DNA from: Haliea salexigens DSM 19537
GTDB taxonomy: Bacteria > Pseudomonadota > Gammaproteobacteria > Pseudomonadales > Halieaceae
NCBI RefSeq assembly: GCF_000423125.1
Contig: NZ_AUHJ01000010.1
Span: 1-64,000 of the forward strand
Direction of reading: 5' to 3'
DNA length: 64,000 nt
Part shown: piece after piece, positions 1 through 8,096 of the stretch
How positions within the stretch are numbered: position 1 is the stretch's first letter
Layout of the letters: each line of letters opens with the position of its first letter
The notes under the pieces: model-generated
Seen by the model: only the letters and a program-made list of their open reading frames with translations
What the model was told of the DNA's origin: nothing
Database searches by the model: none
Position numbers and translations under genes: made by a program

Positions 1-320
1 ACCTGCACATCATTCTCGATAATCACAGCGCCCACAAAACGAAAGAGATCAGAGATTGGCTGGAGGCCAGGCCTTACATTCACTTCCATTTCACGCCGAC
101 CAGTGCCTCCTGGCTGAATGCAGTAGAGGGTTGGTTTGCCCAGCTTGAACGGCGCGCCCTCTACCGCGGAGTTTTCACCAGCGTCCCAGAGCTCAAAGCA
201 GCATTACTCGACTTTATTAAAGTCCACAATCGCACGTTGGCCAAACCGTTCAAATGGACCAAGGATGCGAAGGGTATCCTCGCAGCCGTTGATAGAGCAA
301 AGAATGCGTTACCTAATTAA
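1..320 (+). mobile_element. IS630-family transposase, 3' end only
   Basis: The reading frame is open from base 3 to the TAA at 318-320 and encodes the last 105 or so residues of a DDE transposase; the 5' part lies outside the window. Near the start is DNHSAHKT, which carries the second Asp of the DDE triad. It is followed by TPTSASWLNAVEGWF, which carries the catalytic Glu and the LN.VE.WF signature of IS630-type enzymes. The C-terminal tail (KWTKDAKGILAAVDRAK) is also typical of the family. Whether the element is intact cannot be judged here. The sequence CTAG at about 333-336 just downstream could be the outer end with the TA target, but I cannot confirm a terminal repeat without the other end. 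Confidence 0.85.
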
Positions 321-617
321 TCAAGCGTCCCACTAGCGATGGCAGTGTGTATGCTCCTTACGCTCCAATCCAGCGCCTCGCCTGAATGGAGACGGGTGCG
401 TTTGGCGTGCAGGTGTTGCCGGATGAGCTTACCCGGTCGTGGCCCCATTGCGACACGAGGTCTTGCGAGTGCCGCAGCACACGGTCGACCGAAGGTATTT
501 GACGTCTGATATCCCGGTTAGCGGTCATTGCACATGGCCTCAGCTGAGCCCCTCGATTTTAAGCGAAAAACGGATGTATGCCACTCATGCGAATCCGGCA
601 TGGCTTTGCTTGCCACG
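321..617. other. Intergenic stretch without a recognisable gene
   Basis: About 300 bases separate the transposase stop from the end of yicC. Open frames here are short or read through into the antisense of yicC, and none resembles a protein I know. The first 15-20 bases may be the right end of the IS630 element. The rest is probably yicC downstream sequence or debris from the insertion. Confidence 0.5.
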
Positions 618-1472
618 TCATTCGATATTCTGCACCTGCTCCCGCATCTGCTCGATCAGCACCTTGAGCTCCACCGCGTTGTGGGTGCTGCTGCTGGCAA
701 TGGATTTCGAGGACAGGGTGTTCGCCTCGCGGTTCAGCTCCTGCATAAGGAAATCGAGCCGGCGCCCGCAGGGGCCCCCTTTATCCAGGGTGCGCTGCAC
801 CTCGCCGATATGTGCCTGTAAACGATCCAGTTCCTCGTCGACATCTGCCTTCTGTGCCAGATACACCAGCTCCTGCTCCAGACGGCCTGGATCAATTTCA
901 ACCTGCAGCTCGGCCAGGCGCGCCTGCAGCCGGGCCCGTTGCCGCTCACGCAGGGCGGGCACCAACTGCCGAGTGGCCAGGGTAGCGGCTTCCACCTGCG
1001 TCAGGCGCTCGCGAATCACCGCCGCCATCTTGGCCCCTTCCCGGGCGCGGTTTTCCAACAGGCTGGTGAGTGCTGCCTCGAATAGCGCAGTGGCGCCCTG
1101 CAGCAGCGCCGTTTCGTCGATCTCCGCCGTGGCGCACACGCCGGGAAACTGCAGCAGTTCCAAGGGGTTGACGGCCTGTGCATCGGGCAGCAAGGCGCGC
1201 AGTTCGGTCGTGGCGCCGAGCACCTGCTGTAGCCGTGCGCGGTCGATTTCCAGCGTGGCGGCCTGCGCGCCGCCGGCCTGAAAGCGGAACTGACAGTCGA
1301 GCTTGCCGCGCGACAGGCGTGCCGCGGCGCGATCCCGCAGCCGCGTTTCGGCATTGCGCAGCGCCTCGGGTAGTTTGAAGCTGCAGTCGAGATAGCGGTG
1401 GTTTACGGTGCGCACTTCGGCGATCAGCTCACCACCGCTCACGCTGGCGCTCTCCCGGGCGAATGCGGTCAT
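618..1472 (-). CDS. yicC: YicC/YloC family endoribonuclease
   Basis: The protein of about 284 residues matches YicC along its length. The N-terminus (MTAFARES, then EVRTVNHRYLD and KLPEALR) is the hallmark of the family, and the C-terminal DUF1732 region holds GRRLDFLMQELNREANTLSSK. YicC proteins are cytoplasmic endoribonucleases linked to RNA turnover and stationary-phase survival. The open frame extends 11 codons upstream, but the ATG at 1470-1472 aligns with the usual family start. The gene is divergent from rph, with about 190 bases between the two starts. Placing yicC next to an RNA-processing exonuclease is common in proteobacteria. Identity is secure; the exact start is slightly uncertain. 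Confidence 0.93.
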   Translation of the reverse strand: MTAFARESASVSGGELIAEVRTVNHRYLDCSFKLPEALRNAETRLRDRAAARLSRGKLDCQFRFQAGGAQAATLEIDRARLQQVLGATTELRALLPDAQAVNPLELLQFPGVCATAEIDETALLQGATALFEAALTSLLENRAREGAKMAAVIRERLTQVEAATLATRQLVPALRERQRARLQARLAELQVEIDPGRLEQELVYLAQKADVDEELDRLQAHIGEVQRTLDKGGPCGRRLDFLMQELNREANTLSSKSIASSSTHNAVELKVLIEQMREQVQNIE

Positions 1473-1662
1473 GCTGTAAATCTCTGCCACGTGCCTGCCT
1501 CGCATACTGTGTTAGCGGGCAGTCTAGCAGCCTCTGCGGAAGGCTCACACCGGCGTTCCCCGGGCGGTAACACCTGCGGTCGATTGCGGCCTGTACTGAG
1601 CCTGCTCTGCAGGCGGCTTGCGGCTCGCGTATACTGCGCTCCCCATTGACCGGAGACTCCCC

Positions 1663-2382
1663 ATGCAACGACCCAGCGGCCGCGCGCCTGACGACCTGAG
1701 AACAGTCACCCTTACCCGGGATTTCACCTGCCACGCAGAGGGCTCTGTGCTGGTCGAGTTTGGCGCCACGCGCGTTATCTGCACAGCCTCGGTGGAGCCG
1801 GGCGTGCCGCGCTTCCTGCGCGGCACCGGCAGTGGCTGGGTGACCGCTGAGTACGGTATGCTGCCGCGCTCTACAGGATCGCGCATGGATCGTGAAGCGA
1901 GCCGCGGCAAGCAGGGTGGCCGCACGCTGGAAATCCAGCGCTTGATCGGTCGCTCACTGCGCTCCGCCGTCGACCTGAAAAAGCTGGGGGAATTCACCAT
2001 CACGGTCGACTGCGACGTGATCCAGGCCGACGGCGGCACGCGCACGGCGGCCATTACCGGCGCCTGTGTGGCGCTGGTGGATGCCCTGAACCACCTGCAA
2101 CGCAAGAAGTTGATTACCACCGACCCGCTGTTGCAGATGGTGGCGTCGGTGTCCGTCGGTGTGTTTCAGGGTGAGCCGGTACTGGACCTGGACTACCGCG
2201 AGGACTCCCGCGCCGACACCGACATGAACGTGGTGATGGGCGAGGACGGCGGTTTTATCGAAGTGCAGGGCACCGCCGAAGGGCAGCCGTTTCAGCGCAG
2301 TGAGATGAACGCCATGCTGGACCTGGCAGAGAGCGGCATTCGCGAGCTGTTTGCGGCCCAGAAGAGGGCGCTGGCGGGCTGA
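1663..2382 (+). CDS. rph: Ribonuclease PH
   Basis: The 239-residue protein is a full-length RNase PH, the phosphorolytic 3'-5' exoribonuclease that trims tRNA 3' ends. It is nearly collinear with E. coli Rph, including [11 protein letters not shown] at the N-terminus, the phosphate-binding [16 protein letters not shown] stretch, [18 protein letters not shown] and the C-terminal [20 protein letters not shown]. The frame opens 15 codons earlier, but the ATG at 1663 lies behind a GGAG at 1651-1654 and gives the normal family start. Its 3' end faces the crc-type gene with only six bases between the stops. The order rph, crc, pyrE matches Pseudomonas. Confidence 0.97.
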   Translation: MQRPSGRAPDDLRTVTLTRDFTCHAEGSVLVEFGATRVICTASVEPGVPRFLRGTGSGWVTAEYGMLPRSTGSRMDREASRGKQGGRTLEIQRLIGRSLRSAVDLKKLGEFTITVDCDVIQADGGTRTAAITGACVALVDALNHLQRKKLITTDPLLQMVASVSVGVFQGEPVLDLDYREDSRADTDMNVVMGEDGGFIEVQGTAEGQPFQRSEMNAMLDLAESGIRELFAAQKRALAG

Positions 2383-2388
2383 CGCGGC

Positions 2389-3153
2389 TCAGACTTCGAT
2401 GTCGTAATCCATGATGACCGGGGCGTGGGAGGAAAACACCCGCGCCTTGTAAATGGCGCCGTAATCCACCGCGTACTTCAGGCCCTTGGAAATGATCTGG
2501 AAGTCAGTGCGCCAGCCGTTGCTGCCGGGCTCACCGTCCGGCCACCAGCTGAATTCGTCGCGGTCAGAGTTGATCTCCCGGAACGCGTCCACGTAACCGC
2601 CATCGAGCAGTTCGTCCATCCATTGCCGTTCCTCGGCCAGGAAGCCGGGAACGGTGCTGTTGCGTTCGGTATCCTGCACGTCGGCCGCGGTGTGCGCCAG
2701 GTGCCAGTTGCCGCAGATGATGAACTCGCGGCGCTTGTTGCGAACCTTCTGCAGATGGTTCTGCAGCAGCCCGTAGAATTCTGTCTTGCGCGCCAACTGG
2801 TCGGCGTTGCCCGGCTCGGCGTAGGGGGCCAGCAGGCAGCCCACGCTGAGGTTTTCGTAGTCAGCCTGAATGTAACGGCCTTCCATGTCGAAGTCCGCGA
2901 ACCCCAGCCCGGTCATAATGGCTTTCGGCAGCTTGCGACAGTACACCGCCACGCCATTCGATTTGCCATCGACGTGGTCGTAGAAGTAAGCGTTGTATTC
3001 CCGCGGGAAGTAGAGATCGTCGCGCAGGTCGTATTCGGTGCAGCGCAAATCCTGAATGCAGATGAAATCGGCGTCCTGCTCGTTCAGCCAGTCATAAAAT
3101 CCGTTACCGGCGGCGTTCTGGATGCCGTCGGCACTGAAGCTGATGATCCTCAT
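2389..3153 (-). CDS. crc: Crc-type catabolite repression protein (nuclease-dead ExoIII fold)
   Basis: This 254-residue protein has the exonuclease/endonuclease/phosphatase fold and would be labelled exodeoxyribonuclease III by automatic annotation. It matches Pseudomonas Crc better: MRIIS..GIQ.A, ICIQD, GRY.QADY, KRREFI.CG, PGFLAEERQW.DE, FSWWPD and RTDFQ follow Crc in order. ExoIII catalytic positions are changed: the first Asn is Ala8, the metal-binding Glu is Asp35, and GDFN has become GNWH (residues 148-151), losing both the Asp and the Asn. The later Asp217 and His243 remain. Known Crc proteins have no nuclease activity and help Hfq repress translation of A-rich targets. The neighbourhood (rph convergent, pyrE divergent) is also that of Pseudomonas crc. 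The frame stays open upstream to 4035, but the ATG at 3153 is the family start. Confidence 0.82.
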   Translation of the reverse strand: MRIISFSADGIQNAAGNGFYDWLNEQDADFICIQDLRCTEYDLRDDLYFPREYNAYFYDHVDGKSNGVAVYCRKLPKAIMTGLGFADFDMEGRYIQADYENLSVGCLLAPYAEPGNADQLARKTEFYGLLQNHLQKVRNKRREFIICGNWHLAHTAADVQDTERNSTVPGFLAEERQWMDELLDGGYVDAFREINSDRDEFSWWPDGEPGSNGWRTDFQIISKGLKYAVDYGAIYKARVFSSHAPVIMDYDIEV

Positions 3154-3270
3154 TCTTGGCCCCTTGCTGAGAGAGCGTGTATCATTAAAGCGCCATGATA
3201 CCGGCGTCGTGGGGCAAGCATAACCCCAATCTGGCCAATTCGCAGCCTTTACTCCCGCTCGGAGTTGTAA

Positions 3271-3915
3271 ATGAACGCATATCAGCAGGAGTTCATCGAG
3301 CTCGCCCGTCGTCACGATGTCCTCAAGTTTGGTGAATTCACCCTCAAATCGGGTCGCGTCAGCCCCTACTTCTTCAATGCCGGCGCGTTCGCCAGTGGCG
3401 CGGCGCTGGCCACGCTCGGTCGTTGCTATGCGCAGAGCATCGTGCAGGCCGGGATTGAATTCGACGTATTGCTCGGGCCGGCCTATAAAGGCATCCCGCT
3501 GGCCGCCGCGACGGCCGTGGCTCTCGCGGACCACCACGGGCGCGACGTGCCTTTTGCCTACAACCGCAAAGAGGCAAAAACCCACGGGGAGGGCGGCACG
3601 CTGGTCGGTGCACCTTTGCAGGGGCGCGTGCTGGTGATCGACGATGTAATCACCGCCGGCACTGCCGTGCGTGAGGTCATCGGCATGATCGAAGCGGCGG
3701 GGGCCAGCCTGGCCGGTGTGGCCATCGGTCTCGACCGGCAGGAGCGCGGCACGGGAACGGCCTCTGCCATCCAGGAGCTTGAGCGGGAGCAGGGCATTCC
3801 GGTACTCAGCATCATCAACATGGGCCACATTATCGATTATCTGCAGGCGGCGGGCGATCCCTACACTGAGGTGCTGACCGCCATGCGTGCCTACCGACAA
3901 CGTTACGGCGTGTGA
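3271..3915 (+). CDS. pyrE: Orotate phosphoribosyltransferase
   Basis: The 214-residue enzyme converts orotate and PRPP to orotidine monophosphate, the fifth step of pyrimidine synthesis. The PRPP-binding loop [17 protein letters not shown] (about residues 113-129) is intact. The N-terminal [17 protein letters not shown], the flexible loop [12 protein letters not shown] and the dimer-interface C-terminus NMGHIIDYL are typical of bacterial PyrE. The ATG at 3271 is divergent from crc with 117 bases between starts. The DUF4124 gene begins 37 bases downstream and may be cotranscribed. Confidence 0.97.
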   Translation: MNAYQQEFIELARRHDVLKFGEFTLKSGRVSPYFFNAGAFASGAALATLGRCYAQSIVQAGIEFDVLLGPAYKGIPLAAATAVALADHHGRDVPFAYNRKEAKTHGEGGTLVGAPLQGRVLVIDDVITAGTAVREVIGMIEAAGASLAGVAIGLDRQERGTGTASAIQELEREQGIPVLSIINMGHIIDYLQAAGDPYTEVLTAMRAYRQRYGV

Positions 3916-3952
3916 CTTGTTGCGTCGGCTGGCAACCTCTATATTGAACGCC

Positions 3953-4624
3953 ATGAAAAGACCGGTCCTTATGCAGCTTGTCGGCGCGGCCCTGTTCACT
4001 TGCCTGGTGGCCCAGGCGACTGCACAGGGTGGCAACCTGTACCGCTACCGCAATGACCAGGATGTCGTCGTGGTGGATGACAGCGTGCCGCCGGAGTTCG
4101 TCGCGCGCGGCTATGAAGTGCTGAACGAGCGCGGCGCGGTCATTCGCGTGGTGCCCAGGGTACTCACCCCCGAGGAGCTCGCCGACGCCACCCTGCAAAC
4201 CCGTCTGGAAGAGGCGGCGGCGCGTGAAGAGCAGCGGCTGCGCAAGTGGGACCAGACACTACTGCTGCGCTACAGCTCCATCGAGGACATCGAGGCACAC
4301 CGCGACCGCGCACTCGCCGACCTGCGCCTGCGCGTAGGTATCCTCAAAAGCAACCGCCGCAATTTCAAACAGCAGATCGAGAACTACCAGTCCCAGGCCG
4401 CCGATCTCGAGCGCCGTGGCTACGAAGTCGACGAGGCGCGGCTCAAGGCCATCGCCAGCCTGCAAAAGGAACTGGCCGCAACCGACCGCCAGATCGCCGA
4501 TCGCAATGTGGAAGTGGAAGAGGTTCGAGCCAGCTTCGAGGCGGACATCGAGCGTTTCAAGATGCTGGAAGAGGCGGTGCGTTTGCGCCGCGAACTGAGC
4601 TCCAGGGCCGCTCAGGCCGATTAG
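3953..4624 (+). CDS. DUF4124-type exported coiled-coil protein
   Basis: This protein of about 223 residues starts with a cleavable signal peptide (MKRPVLMQLVGAALFTCLVA, then QATAQG). It continues with a short YRYRNDQDVVVVDDSVPPEFV segment like the DUF4124 domain of periplasmic proteins, and then a long charged helix from about residue 85 to the end, rich in Arg, Glu, Leu and Gln and likely a coiled coil. The ATG at 3953 is chosen because it begins the signal peptide; an upstream in-frame start would overlap pyrE. No enzymatic motif is visible. Pseudomonads have proteins of this shape near pyrE or crc, but their role is not known to me. It is probably periplasmic and structural. Confidence 0.7.
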   Translation: MKRPVLMQLVGAALFTCLVAQATAQGGNLYRYRNDQDVVVVDDSVPPEFVARGYEVLNERGAVIRVVPRVLTPEELADATLQTRLEEAAAREEQRLRKWDQTLLLRYSSIEDIEAHRDRALADLRLRVGILKSNRRNFKQQIENYQSQAADLERRGYEVDEARLKAIASLQKELAATDRQIADRNVEVEEVRASFEADIERFKMLEEAVRLRRELSSRAAQAD

Positions 4625-4679
4625 TCGGGGGCGCCAAGTCGGGGGCGCCAAGTCGGGGGCGCCAAGTCGGGGGCGCCAA
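4624..4679 (+). repeat. Four perfect 14-bp tandem repeats
   Basis: The unit GTCGGGGGCGCCAA occurs four times without a mismatch, starting in the last base of the DUF4124 stop codon. Each unit contains the palindrome GGCGCC. The array lies between the DUF4124 gene and the broken sulfatase gene. Confidence 0.95.
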
Positions 4680-4795
4680 GCCTCGCAAGCCCCAAATCCC
4701 AACGGTCACGAATTTGTCGCATATTTGCGCTTGCACTTTCAAGTTAATGTGTAGTGCTTGAAGTGAAGTTGACAAAAAGATGCGAGGCAAATCCA

Positions 4796-6356
4796 ATGCA
4801 CCGAATAATAAAACGCGCGGGGCTCTGCCTTGCGTTTCTGGTGGCGGCGTCCACCGGCTCGGCCCTGGCGGCTGATAAACCGAATATCCTGGTGATCTGG
4901 GGTGACGATGTCGGCCAGTCCAATATCAGTGCCTATACCCGTGGCCTGATGGGCTACAAGACACCGAACATCGACCGCATTGCCAACGAGGGCATGCTGT
5001 TCACGGACTACTACGGTGAGCAGAGCTGCACCGCAGGGCCGCGCCTCATTCATCATGGGCCAGTCGGTATTTCGCACCGGGCTGTCCAAAGTGGGCCTGC
5101 CGGGTGCCGAGCTCGGCATGCAGGAAGAGGACCCGACCATTGCCGGTCTGCTGAAAAACCACGGCTACATGACCGGCCAATTCGGTAAGAACCACCTTGG
5201 CGACAAGGATGAGCACCTGCCGACCAATCACGGTTTCGATGAATTCTTCGGTAACCTGTACCACCTGAATGCGGAAGAGGAGCCTGAAAACGAGGATTAT
5301 CCCAAGGATCCCGCTTTCCGCGAAAAGTACGGTCCGCGCGGTGTCATCCGCTCTTACGCTGACGGTCGCATCGAAGACACCGGCCCGCTGAGCAAGCGGC
5401 GCATGGAAACCGTTGACGATGAAACGGTTGCCGCGGCGAAAGACTTCATTACCCGCGCGGTGAAAGCCGATACGCCCTTCTTCGTCTGGTGGAGCGGCAC
5501 GCGCATGCACTTCCGCACCCATGTCAGCGACGAAAAAATGGCGATGGTGAAGAAGCAGTATCCCCACGCGGATGAATACACCGCTGGCATGATCGAGCAC
5601 GATATGCATATCGGGGAGTTCCTCACGTTGCTCGATGAACTCGGTGTAGCCGACAACACGCTGGTTTTTTATTCCACCGACAATGGCCCCCACATGAACA
5701 CCTGGCCGGATGCGGCGATGACGCCTTTCCGCGGTGAGAAAAACACCAACTGGGAAGGTGGCTGGCGGGTACCCGCCGCAGTGCGCTGGCCCGGCAAGAT
5801 CCCTGCTGGCAGCGTCTCCAACGACATCATGCACCACATGGATTGGCTGCCCACCTTTCTGGCGGTAGCGGGAGAGCCTGATGTGAAGGAGAAACTGCTC
5901 AAGGGGCACCGTGCGATCAACCGCAAGTACAAGGTGCACCTGGATGGCTATAACTTCCTGCCCTTCCTCACCGGTGAAGCCGAAACCGGGCCGCGTCGTG
6001 AGATATTCTACTTCTCCGATGATGGTGACCTGACGGCCCTGCGCTACGACGTGTGGAAGCTGGTGTTCCTGGAGCAGCGCATCGCGCAGACGTTGCAGGC
6101 GTGGCAGGAGCCCTTTGTGGAACTGCGTTTGCCTTACATATTCAACCTGCGCCGCGACCCCTACGAGCGCGCCCAGATCACCTCCAACACTTACTATGAC
6201 TGGATGATAGACAGGGCCTACCTGTTGGTGCCCGCGCAGGACTACGTAGCGCAGTTCCTGGCGACCTTCAAGGAGTACCCGCCACGTCAGAAAGCCGCCA
6301 GCTTCTCGCTGGACCAGGTAATGGAAAAGCTGACGACGCCCGCCGGTACGCCCTGA
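4796..6356 (+). pseudogene. Exported arylsulfatase, frameshifted in the formylglycine motif
   Basis: Two overlapping frames together encode one type I sulfatase of about 519 residues. The first (from the ATG at 4796) gives a signal peptide ending [19 protein letters not shown] with the metal-binding Asp pair, and [11 protein letters not shown]. The second continues [77 protein letters not shown] and the C-terminal domain. Joined, they give CTAGR, the C-x-A/P-x-R signal that is oxidised to formylglycine. One extra G in the GGG at 5036-5038 breaks the frame exactly there. Translated as written, the product stops at 5188 and lacks most of the enzyme. It is either a genuine inactivating mutation or a base-calling error; both halves otherwise look well conserved. 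A terminator follows the gene. Confidence 0.88.
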
Positions 6357-6370
6357 GGCCGTTGATGAGA

Positions 6371-6402
6371 ACCCCGCGGGCGCAAGTCCGCGGGGTTTTT
6401 TT
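6371..6402 (+). terminator. Rho-independent terminator after the sulfatase gene
   Basis: The perfect 8-bp stem CCCCGCGG/CCGCGGGG with an 8-base loop is followed by seven T residues, 15 bases after the sulfatase stop codon. Confidence 0.9.
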
Positions 6403-6428
6403 ATGAGCGCTGTTTGACGAGCGCCTGG

Positions 6429-7064
6429 CTAGCTGGCGGCGGAGCCCGTCTGGCCGGCGAGGGGTGTGCTGATTGCCTGGCGGAAAAAACCGTTGAGCAG
6501 CAGCGACCACTGTTCCTGCCAGTTCTCGGTGGGTGAGCGGGTGAAGCCGCTGCGCACGAACTGCGCGATACGCCCTTCGGCGGTAGCCATGAGCAGGTTG
6601 GCGGCGGCGGGCAGTGGTATGACCGGGCGCAGCCCCTCGCGCAACTCCGCCTCCCGCAGCACCTGTTTCAGCTGTGTTTCGTAGCGGTCAAAAAGCTGTG
6701 CCACGCGCTGGTGCAGGCGATCGTTTTCCCCGGCGAGGGCATCGCCGGTGAGTATGCGGGTAATGCCCGGGTTGCGTTCGGTAAAGGCCAGCAACAGCAG
6801 CAACATCTTCTCGCAGCGCCTGGCGACGCCGGGTTCCTCAGTGAGGATGAGGTTGATGCGGGAAAACAGTGTGTCTTCAATAAACTCGATCAGCCCCTCA
6901 AACATCTTTCCCTTGCTGGGAAAGTGGCGGTAGAGAGCGGCTTCGGACACACCGACTTCACGCGCCAGACCGGCGGTCGTGATGCGATTGCCAGGGCTGG
7001 CCTCCAGCATCTGGGCAAGGGCTTCCAGGATTTGCTGACGGCGTTGGGATTTTTTCGGCGGCAT
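6429..7064 (-). CDS. slmA: Nucleoid occlusion factor SlmA (TetR family)
   Basis: This 211-residue TetR-type protein matches SlmA, which binds specific chromosomal sites and blocks FtsZ assembly over the nucleoid. The helix-turn-helix (about residues 22-45) reads [25 protein letters not shown]. The following [20 protein letters not shown] and [15 protein letters not shown] are specific to SlmA rather than to metabolic TetR repressors. The frame also has a GTG three codons upstream (7073); I prefer the ATG at 7062-7064, which begins with the [13 protein letters not shown] typical of the family. In E. coli slmA sits between dut and pyrE. Here it lies downstream of argB on the same strand, separated by 84 bases. 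Confidence 0.93.
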   Translation of the reverse strand: MPPKKSQRRQQILEALAQMLEASPGNRITTAGLAREVGVSEAALYRHFPSKGKMFEGLIEFIEDTLFSRINLILTEEPGVARRCEKMLLLLLAFTERNPGITRILTGDALAGENDRLHQRVAQLFDRYETQLKQVLREAELREGLRPVIPLPAAANLLMATAEGRIAQFVRSGFTRSPTENWQEQWSLLLNGFFRQAISTPLAGQTGSAAS

Positions 7065-7148
7065 GTCGCTCACGATCGATGACGGGTGCCCTAATGCTAT
7101 CGACTCACCGGGGCGGCTGCAACACGCGAAACGTTCTGGCGCCCCGGT

Positions 7149-8096
<948 letters not shown>

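Noticed and set aside
2389-4035. One 548-residue minus-strand open frame spanning crc and the antisense of pyrE
   Set aside because: Only the part from 3153 downwards resembles a protein family; the rest is the high-GC shadow of pyrE.
7107-7148. Inverted repeat ACCGGGGCG/CGCCCCGGT near the end of argB as a terminator
   Set aside because: A stem exists, but it overlaps the argB stop region and neither side has a T tract.
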